31,593 nucleotides of DNA from a bacterium (GTDB taxonomy: Bacteria; Bacteroidota; Bacteroidia; Bacteroidales; Muribaculaceae), in the NCBI GenBank assembly GCA_004561555.1, contig SFVH01000028.1, positions 1 to 31,593 on the forward strand. The letters are read 5' to 3'. The notes below the pieces were generated by a model. The model was not told the DNA's origin. It did no database searches and saw nothing but the letters and a program-made list of their open reading frames with translations. The first letter of the stretch is position 1, and each line of letters opens with the position of its first letter. Below, in pieces: positions 23,728 to 31,593 of the stretch. Position numbers and translations under genes: made by a program.

Positions 23728-24036
23728 ATGTGTACTATGGCGGCTTTTAAAAATTTACTATCCTCTGTCAAGAAGTTTAATTTCCTGATTTTCATCATAG
23801 TCGGGTTTGGCGTTTATATCACTTTTTTCTCCGACTACAATTATATGAAGGTCGTGGAATATGACAATCAGATTAAGCAGCTCAAGGCGGAAATAAAGGC
23901 ATGCAACGACTCTACCTATGTCTACAAGGAGAAGGTGCGTCGTCTGAAAGCAGAGCCGCAAGCACTCGAAAGGATTATGCGTGAGGAGTATCTCCTCAAG
24001 CGTGACAATGAAGATGTTTATATCGTAAATAATTAA
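23728..24036 (+). CDS. divIC: Septum formation initiator family protein (FtsB/DivIC-like)
   Basis: 102 residues from ATG 23728; ATG 23737 (MAAFKNLL) is an equal candidate. A short cytoplasmic N-terminus, one membrane helix (about 20-38) and a periplasmic coiled coil with regular charged heptads (about 45-80) make up the protein. The C-terminal EPQALERIMREEYLLKRDNE segment is the family hallmark. It belongs to the FtsQLB-type divisome subcomplex that activates septal peptidoglycan synthesis. The next gene starts 11 bases later. Confidence 0.88.
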   Translation: MCTMAAFKNLLSSVKKFNFLIFIIVGFGVYITFFSDYNYMKVVEYDNQIKQLKAEIKACNDSTYVYKEKVRRLKAEPQALERIMREEYLLKRDNEDVYIVNN

Positions 24037-24047
24037 TTTCCCATATA

Positions 24048-24434
24048 ATGAAGAAAGAAGTTATTCTCAACATTCTACTTTCCATCGGTATGTTGGCGCT
24101 GTTGGTGTCGGCATTTCTGCCGTTGGTGTTGAATTCTTATTCGCTTTATCCGTGGCTGAGGTATATCTTTGTGGCTGCTGCATTTATCATCGTGGTGGTA
24201 AGGGTGTTGCAACGTCTGGGTAGCCGTAAGGTGAAGAAATATTCTCTTAGAGTGCGCCGTCTGCAAGCCATCGAGTTTTGGTCGTCGCTATGCTATCTCA
24301 TCTCGGCTTTGTTTTTGCTCTCCGACCCCTATCATTCCACATGGCTCGGCTTCCTCACCGCTGGAGCGGTAATCCAGGTATACGCCTCGTTTATGATTGA
24401 CCGTGTATTGAAAAAGGAAGCAAAAGGAAAATAG
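24048..24434 (+). CDS. Small four-helix membrane protein, function unknown
   Basis: 128 residues with about four hydrophobic segments (8-29, 35-56, 76-93, 101-118) separated by a basic loop around 60-72 (SRKVKKYSLRVRRLQ). No conserved catalytic motif is visible. It follows the divIC gene by 11 bases, and small membrane proteins occur at this position in other Bacteroidales, so a tie to cell division or the envelope is possible but unproven. Confidence 0.75.
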   Translation: MKKEVILNILLSIGMLALLVSAFLPLVLNSYSLYPWLRYIFVAAAFIIVVVRVLQRLGSRKVKKYSLRVRRLQAIEFWSSLCYLISALFLLSDPYHSTWLGFLTAGAVIQVYASFMIDRVLKKEAKGK

Positions 24435-24528
24435 GATAATTATCTCGGATTGTCGATAAAAAAACATAAAATTACGCTTTTACGACGTTTTGATATGCAA
24501 AACTCACTGATAATTAAGCGGTATTTAC

Positions 24529-24536
24529 TACTTTTG
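24529..24536 (+). promoter_or_regulatory. -7 element before coaX
   Basis: TACTTTTG, 8 bases before the coaX ATG, with no clear -33. If used, the leader would be nearly absent. Confidence 0.4.
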
Positions 24537-24544
24537 CTCTCGAA

Positions 24545-25267
24545 ATGAAACGATGTCTGACAATCGACCATGGCAACTCCGCTGTAAAAGTGCATTTCTT
24601 TATCGATGGTAAAGTGTGCGCATTGAGGCGTGTCGACGCTTTGTCGAAGTCGGTTATCGAGGAGCTGAGAGCTGATTTTGAGCCTTGTGGAGTGATGTGT
24701 TGCTCGGTGGCTGACAATATGGAGGCTATCCTCGCCGCTCTCAATGGTTGGAACGGCAGAGTGTCGGCACTTCACCGCAACTTGCCGCTGCCGCTGACCA
24801 TCGACTACGCTTCGCCGGCAACACTCGGTTACGACCGCATTGCCGCAGCTGTGGGAGCTATGGTGGTGGCGCCTCGTTGCAATTGCCTCGTAGTGGATGC
24901 AGGTACGGCAATGACCCTCGACTATCTCACTGCCGACGGGCGGTTTAAGGGTGGTAACATTGCGCCGGGCATAACCTTGCGACTCAAGGCACTCGCCGAC
25001 AGATGTGCTTTATTGCCGTTGGTAGGCTCAGACGGTGAAACGCCGATAATTGGATACGACACCTCCACTGCCATCCGTGCCGGTGCGGTGATAGGGGCAA
25101 CTTTGGAGGTGGAGGGAATTGCTCGACGCCTAAATGTCGATAAGGTGATTGTCACGGGGGGCGATGCTGCTTTGATTGCCGCCAATGCCGACATCGATGT
25201 GGCGGTAGAGCCTCATTTGGTAGCTTTTGGTTTAAATAGAATTTTTGAATACAATGAATATTTATAA
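24545..25267 (+). CDS. coaX: Type III pantothenate kinase
   Basis: 240 residues, family-typical. The ASKHA-fold phosphate motif is TIDHGNSAVK (6-15; usually DxGN). GYDRIAA and the second phosphate loop VVDAGTAMTLD are present, as is the GGNIAPGITLRLKAL segment. It phosphorylates pantothenate in the first step of coenzyme A synthesis and needs a monovalent cation. The 3' end overlaps the next gene by 14 bases. The coaX-OMP-lptC-CNNM order that follows is common in Bacteroidetes. Confidence 0.95.
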   Translation: MKRCLTIDHGNSAVKVHFFIDGKVCALRRVDALSKSVIEELRADFEPCGVMCCSVADNMEAILAALNGWNGRVSALHRNLPLPLTIDYASPATLGYDRIAAAVGAMVVAPRCNCLVVDAGTAMTLDYLTADGRFKGGNIAPGITLRLKALADRCALLPLVGSDGETPIIGYDTSTAIRAGAVIGATLEVEGIARRLNVDKVIVTGGDAALIAANADIDVAVEPHLVAFGLNRIFEYNEYL

Positions 25268-26558
25268 AGGTCTTTTATGTGCAGCCCTCGCAGTGGCTGC
25301 TTCTTTCAGCGCTAACGCGCAAAATCAGCAATCGCCTTATTCGCGGTTCGGATATGGTATGATTGGCGATTTCGCCACAAGTGCGCAACGTAATATGGGT
25401 GGCGTGGGTATCGCTATGGCTGACGGTCGTCAGATTAATGTGATGAATCCGGCTTCTTATGCCGCTGCCGACTCGCTCACTCTTCATTGGGATATCGGTA
25501 TCGACCTCACACAACTAAAATCAGAGGAAAATGGCAACACGGGCAAGTCGTTTGGAGGAGGTCTTGACTATATGACTCTGCAATTTCCCATTGGCAAGCG
25601 TATGGGAGGTAGCATCGGGCTTGTACCTTACACTACTGTGGGCTATTCCTTTGGCAATGACCTCAAAAATGATGTGGGAGGAACCACCGGCTCGGAGAGC
25701 ATCTCGGGTTATGGCGGTCTCAACAATCTCTATGCCGGATTTGCTGCCCGTCCGTTTGACGGCTTGTTTAACGGTGCGCTCGACGGCTTGTCGCTCGGTG
25801 TGAATGTAGCATATCAATTCGGCACCATTGTCAACGACACTTATATCATATCAACGTCTCAATCGCTTTTCGAGCAAGTGGTGCAAGTGCGCGACTGGGA
25901 CGTGACGCTGGGTTTGCAATATGCCTATCAGATGAATAAGCACCGCTTCGGTGTGGGCTTCACTTATTCGCCTAAAAAGGATTTCCATGGAAAGTCGTGG
26001 GCTATCAAATATGACGTGTCGGGCGACTCAAAGCCGGACACTATCAACGAGATACGCCTCCGTCCGGAGGGGTATGCTCGTCCTAATGCCTTTGCTTTCG
26101 GTCTTAACTACGTCTACAACCGCTCGCTCATGGTGGAGGCTGACTTCGCTCTCCAGCAATGGGGCAAGGTGAATTTCCCGGGTATCTCTTATCACAATAA
26201 GGGTTCGCAAGTGGTGGAGCATCTTTATCAAGCTAATTTCGCCGACCGCTACAAAGCCGGGGTAGGGGTGCAATATATACCTCGCGAACGAGGCTCTTTC
26301 TTACAACGTATCGCTTACCGCCTTGGTGGAAGCTATACTCGCGACTACATTATGGTGGGCGACAACAATGTGCGTGAATACACCCTCGGTTGTGGTTTTG
26401 GGCTGCCCACAATGGCGCAAAAGACGATGATTAACATCGGTTTTGAATGGAAGCATCGGCAAGCCTATCCCGCCTCGCTCGTGTCTGAAAATTATTATTC
26501 CATCACGCTCTCAATCAACTATAAGGAGATGGCGTTTTGGAAGGATAAAATACGTTAA
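25254..26558 (+). CDS. Outer-membrane beta-barrel protein (FadL/PorV-like)
   Basis: 434 residues from ATG 25254; the TTG at 25245 is in frame but less likely. A signal peptide (about 1-21, ending FSANA before QNQQ) precedes a segment SPYSRFGYGMIGD that recurs at the start of many Bacteroidetes outer-membrane proteins of this type. The rest has alternating hydrophobic strands and ends in a beta-strand rich in Ser, Thr and aromatic residues. The exact role is unknown; the position between coaX and lptC is conserved in the phylum. It overlaps coaX by 14 bases and precedes lptC by 2. Confidence 0.8.
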   Translation: MNIYKGLLCAALAVAASFSANAQNQQSPYSRFGYGMIGDFATSAQRNMGGVGIAMADGRQINVMNPASYAAADSLTLHWDIGIDLTQLKSEENGNTGKSFGGGLDYMTLQFPIGKRMGGSIGLVPYTTVGYSFGNDLKNDVGGTTGSESISGYGGLNNLYAGFAARPFDGLFNGALDGLSLGVNVAYQFGTIVNDTYIISTSQSLFEQVVQVRDWDVTLGLQYAYQMNKHRFGVGFTYSPKKDFHGKSWAIKYDVSGDSKPDTINEIRLRPEGYARPNAFAFGLNYVYNRSLMVEADFALQQWGKVNFPGISYHNKGSQVVEHLYQANFADRYKAGVGVQYIPRERGSFLQRIAYRLGGSYTRDYIMVGDNNVREYTLGCGFGLPTMAQKTMINIGFEWKHRQAYPASLVSENYYSITLSINYKEMAFWKDKIR

Positions 26559-26560
26559 TC

Positions 26561-27133
26561 GTGCGAATAACGCCTGTTATATTAATTCTTATTCTTGTCA
26601 TTTCCGCCTTTCTCCCCGCTTGCAAAGAGAGGAAGAAGGATGTGATAAATACACCGTCTAATCCCGACAGCATTGCTACGATGGTCACCCGTAATGTCAA
26701 GACGCTTATCTCTGACTCCGGAATGACCAAATACCGCATCACATCAATGATTTGGTATGTCTACGACGAGGCTAAAAAGCCATGTTGGAAGTTCCCTAAG
26801 GGTTTGCTCCTTGAGAAGTTTGACAGTGATTTTAAGGTGGAAGCCACTATCAGATGTGATTCGGCTCTTTATCTGAAAAATGAGCGAGTGTGGCGGCTCG
26901 ACGGCAATGTGCGCATTAGTAATGTGAAGCGGGAGCTTATTGCTACGGAGCAAATATTCTGGTATCAAGACCTCCACGAAGTGCGCTCCGACTCGTTTGT
27001 GCACATCGAGAAGTCCGACCGCATCATCGAAGGCAAGGGTTTTCGCTCCGACGAAAATCTTACTAATTATCTCATACTCAGTCCGTCGGGTATATTCCCG
27101 GTGCCACAAAACAGCAACAATTCTCTCCAATAA
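26561..27133 (+). CDS. lptC: LPS export protein LptC
   Basis: 190 residues beginning at GTG 26561, 2 bases after the preceding stop. A hydrophobic N-terminus ends in a lipobox-like FLPAC (Cys21), so this LptC is probably a lipoprotein rather than a plain membrane-anchored form, as in other Bacteroidetes. The periplasmic beta-jellyroll follows (about 60-175), with SDSGMTKYRI, LKNERVWRLDGNVRI and an EGKGFRSDENL segment typical of LptC/OstA domains. It bridges the LptBFG transporter and LptA in moving lipopolysaccharide across the periplasm. Confidence 0.9.
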   Translation: MRITPVILILILVISAFLPACKERKKDVINTPSNPDSIATMVTRNVKTLISDSGMTKYRITSMIWYVYDEAKKPCWKFPKGLLLEKFDSDFKVEATIRCDSALYLKNERVWRLDGNVRISNVKRELIATEQIFWYQDLHEVRSDSFVHIEKSDRIIEGKGFRSDENLTNYLILSPSGIFPVPQNSNNSLQ

Positions 27134-27138
27134 TTGCT

Positions 27139-28422
27139 ATGGACTTCTATACTGCGCTAATAATCACTATAGTTTCGCTTGCTTTCTCGGCATTTTTCTC
27201 GGGAATGGAAATCGCTTTTATCTCCTCCAACAAGGTGAGGGCAAGCGTAGATATGCAGAAAAAAGGTTTGACAAGTAGTATTATCAACACATTTTACCGC
27301 CATGAGGATATGTTTATCTCCACCATGCTCGTTGGAAATAACATTATGCTTGTGGTGTATGGCATCGGCTTTGCCATCTTGCTCCACAATCCTATTGTCG
27401 ATTGGGTGGGCGACAACGAAGCACTCGTGCTCACGGTGCAGACAATCATCTCTACCGTGGTGATTCTTATCACCGGGGAGTTTCTGCCGAAATCTATTTT
27501 CCGCATCAATCCCAACCGCTCGCTTCGCAACTTCGCTCTTCCGCTCTACATCGTCTATTGGATGCTTTTCCCCATCTCATGGCTCTCATCGGTGGTGTCG
27601 AAGGGGTTGATGAAGCTGTTTGGAGCTAAGGAGGGAGCGCCGCGGTCGGCACTGCTCACCATCAGCGAGCTCGACGACTATCTGCGTCGCACCATCGACG
27701 AAACGTCCTCTACTCCCGAAGGAAAGAAGGAGATAGAGCATGAGGTGAAGATTTTTCAGAACGCACTCGATTTTTCCAGCACCTTACTCCGCGACTGTAT
27801 GGTGCCTCGCAACGAGATTATTGCCGTAGATATCACCACCGACCGCGAACGCTTGCGTCGTCGCTTCACAGCTACGGGATTGTCGAAAATCATTGTATAT
27901 CGCGACGACATCGACAACATCGAGGGATATATCCACGTCAACGAGCTCTTCGACCCGTCGGCTGAATGGCAAAAGCGCATCAAGCCGGTTGTCTATGCGC
28001 CGGAGTCGATGCTCGCCAACGTGATGATGCGCCGTATGCTCGCCGAGAAGCGAAGCATCGCAATCATCGTCGACGAATTTGGCGGCACAGGCGGTCTGAT
28101 AACCCTCGAAGACCTTGTGGAAGAAATCTTCGGCGACTTCGAAGATGAGCACGACAAGCGTCGACTTGTGGAGGAGAAAATCTCCGACACTTCGTTTAAG
28201 TTCTCCGGACGCATCGAAATCGAATATATCAACGAGAAGTATGGCTTGAATATACCTGAAAACGAAGAATATCAGACACTTGCCGGATTTATCCTCTACT
28301 CGCGTGGGGAGATACCTCAAGAGGGCGACACCTTCACTCTCCTCGACCGCCTTGCCTTCACCATCCTCAAGCAGTCAGCCACTCGCATCAACCTTGTGCG
28401 CCTCGACATCCTACCGCAGTAG
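27139..28422 (+). CDS. CNNM/CorC-type transporter with CBS pair (hemolysin family)
   Basis: 427 residues. A DUF21/CNNM membrane domain (about 1-185) has the FFSGMEIAFISSNKVR segment and three to four helices, including GEFLPKSIFR. A CBS pair follows (about 205-335, with DCMVPRNEIIAVD and IIVDEFGGTGGLITLEDL), then a C-terminal CorC_HlyC domain (about 350-425). Family members move or regulate Mg2+/Co2+ and other divalent cations; the old name hemolysin does not imply toxicity. It starts 5 bases after lptC. The related Bacteroidetes protein GldE is an alternative label. Confidence 0.92.
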   Translation: MDFYTALIITIVSLAFSAFFSGMEIAFISSNKVRASVDMQKKGLTSSIINTFYRHEDMFISTMLVGNNIMLVVYGIGFAILLHNPIVDWVGDNEALVLTVQTIISTVVILITGEFLPKSIFRINPNRSLRNFALPLYIVYWMLFPISWLSSVVSKGLMKLFGAKEGAPRSALLTISELDDYLRRTIDETSSTPEGKKEIEHEVKIFQNALDFSSTLLRDCMVPRNEIIAVDITTDRERLRRRFTATGLSKIIVYRDDIDNIEGYIHVNELFDPSAEWQKRIKPVVYAPESMLANVMMRRMLAEKRSIAIIVDEFGGTGGLITLEDLVEEIFGDFEDEHDKRRLVEEKISDTSFKFSGRIEIEYINEKYGLNIPENEEYQTLAGFILYSRGEIPQEGDTFTLLDRLAFTILKQSATRINLVRLDILPQ

Positions 28423-28426
28423 CAAT

Positions 28427-28500
28427 CAAACCTACAGAATACAGAGCAGGCACGGTGTCAGCGCGACACGGTGCCTGCAATGATTTATACGGTAGGTTTG
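28427..28500. terminator. Composite hairpin between convergent genes
   Basis: Outer arms CAAACCTAC and GTAGGTTTG (28427-28435, 28492-28500) enclose a 14-base stem with one mismatch (28446-28459 with 28465-28478, core GCAGGCAC). There is no long T-run, so it may be a bidirectional or factor-assisted terminator, or another kind of element. Confidence 0.55.
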
Positions 28501-28508
28501 CAAAGTTG

Positions 28509-30167
28509 TTATTTCGTCACTTTTTCAAGCCATTTGAGCATACTGAGCATCACACCCATTGAGAGGAGGCAGAATGCTGCAAACACCGCCCACGTCATCC
28601 ATTGGTTGGGGAAGCTGTTGAGCATTGTTACCCCGAGAGCAATGAAGAGGTTGCCGATAGCCGTTGCGGTGAGCCACAAGCCCTGGCAGATGCCTTGGAG
28701 ATGCTTCGGCGCTACCTTCGACACAAATGACAATCCCAGCGGCGAGATAAACAGTTCGGCGACAGTGAGGAAGAAGTAGGTGATAATCAGCACTTCCGGA
28801 CCCGATTTCACTGCCATCTTCATTGCCTCGCTCAAGCCTTTGAATTCTTCTCCCGAAGGATAGTTGTTGATTACTGCAATGGCGCAGAGGAAGATGTAAG
28901 CCAATGCGGTGATAAACATACCCAGGGCAATTTTTTTAGGTGTTGAGAAGTCTTTACCCTTGCGTCGCAATGCTCCGAAAATCAGCATGATAATCGGGGT
29001 GAGGACAATCACGAAAAATGGGTTGATGCATTGCCATATTTCCGGTGCCACCGAGTCGGTCTTCACGAAGTCGCGGGCGAACACCGAGAGCGATTGGCCG
29101 TTTTGGTGGAAAGAAAACCAGAAGAACACCGCTACACCAAGCACTGCAAACAAAGCATATAAGCGTTGGCGAATCTCTTTTGCGTTTTCAGCCGATTCTT
29201 CCTTCGACACAGCAGCCGCTTTTACCTTCTTAGCCGGGTTAGGCAAGCGTTTCATCACTGCTACGAAGATGAAAAACGAGATGAGCATAGCCACCACCGA
29301 GGCAATAAACGAGAGATGCACACCGGTGTTGAATGTTTCGAGATATTGCGAGCAGAATCCGGCATCCACCACCCCGCTGTGACCTGCTTTTTGTGCCAGC
29401 TCGTTGAGGTTGTTAATATCGCTTTCGCTCATATTGGAGCCGTCGAGCATCATGTGGCAGAGGCGCGGGAGGTCGGCATTGTAAGCTAAATTGTGGACTT
29501 TGAGCCAGAAAGTGCGAAGCAAAGGAGCGACAAAGGGAGCAATCACGCCTCCGATGTTGATAAACACATAGAAGATTTGGAAGCCCGCATCGCGTTTTGA
29601 TTTGGCTTTGGCGAGCTCACTTTCGCCCTTTTTGGCAGCTTCAGCCTCGAAGTTGTCATACATTTGACCGACGATAGCTTGGAGATTACCCTTAAACAAA
29701 CCGTTACCGGCAGCGATGAGTAAGAGAGCGATACAGGTGAATACGAGCACCCATGAGAACCCTGTGGCTTCGGCGAACACCGGGATTGAGAGCAAACCGT
29801 AGCCCAAAGCCATCACGAGCAAACCGCTGATGATAGTGGCTTTATATTTTTGAGTGCGGTCGGCGATGATACCACCCGGCAAACTAAGCACATAAATCAA
29901 GAAATAAAACACGGCATAAATCCATCCGGCAGCATCGTCGCTGATGCCGAATTTGGAGCAGAGGAAGAGCAATAGCACCGCGTTCATAATGTAGTAGCCG
30001 AAGCGTTCGCCCATGTTGGCGAGAGCGGCGGGAATGAGCCCTTTCGGGTGCTCTTTGAGAGCTTTCACGACGTAGAACACCAACAATGGCACCACTACGA
30101 CAAGGATGGCACAGAGGATAGCCAGAGTCTGATTTTCCATCCACAGAGTTTTGCAAAATTCAATCAT
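28509..30167 (-). CDS. POT-family proton-coupled oligopeptide transporter
   Basis: 552 residues with about 12-14 hydrophobic segments. The POT hallmark ANMGERFGYYIM (near 50-61; the ExxERFxYY motif) and the GGIIADRT loop are present. It imports di- and tripeptides driven by protons in the inner membrane. The gene converges on the CNNM transporter over the composite hairpin and lies 21 bases after a small membrane protein gene on the same strand. Substrate range is not readable. Confidence 0.92.
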   Translation of the reverse strand: MIEFCKTLWMENQTLAILCAILVVVVPLLVFYVVKALKEHPKGLIPAALANMGERFGYYIMNAVLLLFLCSKFGISDDAAGWIYAVFYFLIYVLSLPGGIIADRTQKYKATIISGLLVMALGYGLLSIPVFAEATGFSWVLVFTCIALLLIAAGNGLFKGNLQAIVGQMYDNFEAEAAKKGESELAKAKSKRDAGFQIFYVFINIGGVIAPFVAPLLRTFWLKVHNLAYNADLPRLCHMMLDGSNMSESDINNLNELAQKAGHSGVVDAGFCSQYLETFNTGVHLSFIASVVAMLISFFIFVAVMKRLPNPAKKVKAAAVSKEESAENAKEIRQRLYALFAVLGVAVFFWFSFHQNGQSLSVFARDFVKTDSVAPEIWQCINPFFVIVLTPIIMLIFGALRRKGKDFSTPKKIALGMFITALAYIFLCAIAVINNYPSGEEFKGLSEAMKMAVKSGPEVLIITYFFLTVAELFISPLGLSFVSKVAPKHLQGICQGLWLTATAIGNLFIALGVTMLNSFPNQWMTWAVFAAFCLLSMGVMLSMLKWLEKVTK

Positions 30168-30188
30168 ATCGGTAAAAATTATCGGTTG

Positions 30189-30659
30189 TTATTTAATCAA
30201 TCCGTATTTGAATTTTTTATTGTCAGCTTTCACCATTATTACGGAGATGATGATAGCCACCAACGAGAGCGCCAGATTCATCCACACGCTCCAATGCATA
30301 GCCATCGAAAGCGTCACTACTTCGCTAAACATCCCTGACTTTAGTGCTGAAGAGAGGATGTAGGCGAAATAGCCGAAAAACATTGCAGGGAGAGTGGAAA
30401 ACGACACTGAGAGCAGATGTAGGCCGCGACTACTGCTGAAGGCGCAGACAGTGACGGCGATGCCCCCGAAATAAGGCATCAAGAACGGGATGACGTCGAA
30501 ATACTTGCCGGCTTCGGCGAGAGCGCTGATATATTCCCAACCATAAGCTACTCCGAATATAGGCATAGCATAAATAGGTAGAGCCGAGTAGGCTGCCATC
30601 ATAATCACCATCAGAGTGGTTAGTGCAATTGCGAGCGGATTTTTCATTTGTAGTTTCAT
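30189..30659 (-). CDS. Four-helix membrane protein, function unknown
   Basis: 156 residues with about four hydrophobic segments (8-30, 58-75, 81-104, 122-143). No motif is recognised. Its ATG (30657-30659) overlaps the sufE stop by 4 bases, so it is translationally coupled to sufE, and it precedes the POT transporter by 21 bases. The three minus-strand genes probably share a transcript. Confidence 0.75.
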   Translation of the reverse strand: MKLQMKNPLAIALTTLMVIMMAAYSALPIYAMPIFGVAYGWEYISALAEAGKYFDVIPFLMPYFGGIAVTVCAFSSSRGLHLLSVSFSTLPAMFFGYFAYILSSALKSGMFSEVVTLSMAMHWSVWMNLALSLVAIIISVIMVKADNKKFKYGLIK

Positions 30660-31093
30660 TGTTGAGTCTCCTCTTTGGTTTTGTAAGCCAGGGCATACAT
30701 CTTTATCTGCTTCACCATAGCCACCAAGCCGTTGCTGCGAGTGGGCGAGAGATGTTCCGACAGCCCTATTTCGTCGATAAAATAAAGATTTGCGTTAAGG
30801 ATTTCCGTAGGGGTATGTCCGGAGAGTACTCGAATGAGCATAGAGATGATGCCCTTCACAATAATAGCGTCGCTGTCGGCTTCAAAGCTGAGGATGCCGT
30901 TTTCGTAGGAAGCGTTGAGCCACACCCTGCTTTGGCACCCCTCGATGATGTTGTCCGGGGTTTTATGCTTTTCGTCGATAGGCGGAAGCGCATTACCCAT
31001 CTCGATGATGTAGGAATATTTATCCATCCAATCGCCGAAGCCGCTGAACTCATCGATTATTTCGTCTTGTAAAATGTCAATATTCGTATTCAT
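30656..31093 (-). CDS. sufE: SufE-family cysteine desulfurase sulfur acceptor
   Basis: 145 residues from ATG 31091-31093 (MNTNIDILQDEII); a longer frame from GTG 31130 is not supported. The active-site EGCQSRVWL holds the Cys that takes persulfide from SufS, and LPPIDEKHKTPDNIIEGC and SMLIRVLSGHTPTEI are family segments. It works in iron-sulfur cluster assembly in the cytoplasm. A TAATTTTG lies just upstream, 5 bases from the ATG, suggesting a very short leader. The suf operon itself is not in this window. Confidence 0.92.
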   Translation of the reverse strand: MNTNIDILQDEIIDEFSGFGDWMDKYSYIIEMGNALPPIDEKHKTPDNIIEGCQSRVWLNASYENGILSFEADSDAIIVKGIISMLIRVLSGHTPTEILNANLYFIDEIGLSEHLSPTRSNGLVAMVKQIKMYALAYKTKEETQQ

Positions 31094-31148
31094 AATCGCA
31101 AAATTACGGAAAATAATCCATAAGTACCCCACATACTACAAAAAAACA

Positions 31149-31593
31149 TCACCAACAAGACTTTAAATCGGACAAATCGGACTGCTCCACTTCTGCTCCT
31201 CTCAACTCGTCGAGGATAAACATAGCGATGGCACGAGTGATGAGCCGGTCGTCGTGGCAACCCTTTTTTGCGCCGTAAGAGCCGTCGTCGCGTCGCTCAT
31301 ATTGCAAGAGCTCGTTGAGGGCGTCGTTGGAGTGCTCGATGTAACGGCGGTCGCGCACGGCAGCGATGTAGGAGTTGATAATCAGCGGTTTGGTGTGGCG
31401 GTTGGTGTGAAAACCGGGATGTCTGATACGCCTGCCGGTGGTAGGGTCGTAGGAGTTGCGGAAGTAGAGATTGGGATATACCTCAGCAATCTCCCTCAGG
31501 ATAAAGCCCGCATTTTCGCCCTCGGTGGATGCTCGCTCCAGAGTGTTGCTTTCGATGGTTAGTGTAGCCAAGGCGTAGTAAGCGGCAATCATC
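31149..31593 (-). CDS. Phage terminase large subunit-like protein, C-terminal part
   Basis: About 148 codons, open to the right edge, so the N-terminus with the ATPase domain is missing. The segment LTIESNTLERAS, then GFHTNRHTKPLIINSYI, and YGAKKGCHDDRLITRAIAMFI match the nuclease (RNase H-fold) C-terminal half of TerL, including the His-Asp-Asp that binds metal. It is the only phage-like gene in view and stops 55 bases before sufE, so it is either a prophage edge, a relic, or a domesticated gene. Confidence 0.65.
   Translation of the reverse strand, partial: MIAAYYALATLTIESNTLERASTEGENAGFILREIAEVYPNLYFRNSYDPTTGRRIRHPGFHTNRHTKPLIINSYIAAVRDRRYIEHSNDALNELLQYERRDDGSYGAKKGCHDDRLITRAIAMFILDELRGAEVEQSDLSDLKSCW

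Overview
The window reads as a chromosomal segment of a Bacteroidales bacterium, probably close to Muribaculaceae. Three things support this. Promoters follow the Bacteroidetes pattern, TTTG about 19-21 bases before TAnnTTTG. Several gene orders are familiar from the group: gltX-waaA, trmD-divIC and coaX-OMP-lptC-CNNM transporter. A saccharopine-dehydrogenase-like carboxynorspermidine synthase is present. The family assignment rests on general resemblance only.

Layout. 1-1618 (minus strand): a DUF1016/YhcG-type nuclease gene overlapping an HNH nuclease gene that runs off the left edge, followed by about 490 bp of non-coding DNA with two inverted repeats. 2067-2219: tRNA-Pro(GGG) with its promoter and terminator. 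2285-11007 (plus strand): mostly housekeeping genes (MptE/DUF115-like protein, ychF, rsmA, mgtE, a carboxynorspermidine synthase-like gene, a 54-residue lipoprotein missed by length cut-offs, gltX, waaA). 11004-15677: nhaC, tRNA-Ala(GGC), a candidate minus-strand small RNA, a TPR/LuxR-like DUF6377 regulator, aroK and tRNA-Tyr.

15759-22947 is the most unusual region. Eight consecutive plus-strand genes encode a stand-alone LytTR DNA-binding protein, an FHA-TM-zinc-ribbon protein, an exported caspase-like peptidase, a glycine-zipper/acidic-repeat/calcium-loop protein, a double zinc-ribbon/Pro-Gln-repeat/FHA protein, a membrane-anchored PP2C phosphatase, a kinase C-lobe without a recognisable N-lobe, and an exported Sel1-repeat protein. 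Together they look like a phosphothreonine signalling module (kinase, phosphatase, two FHA readers) tied to a caspase-fold protease. The individual families are known. I do not recognise this exact combination as a described system, and its role (envelope stress, regulated proteolysis or defence) is inference.

23034-28422 (plus strand) returns to core genes: trmD, divIC, a small membrane protein, coaX, an outer-membrane beta-barrel protein, lptC and a CNNM/CBS transporter. 28427-28500 is a large composite hairpin between convergent genes. 28509-31593 (minus strand) holds a POT peptide transporter, a small membrane protein, sufE, and the C-terminal part of a phage terminase-like protein cut by the right edge.
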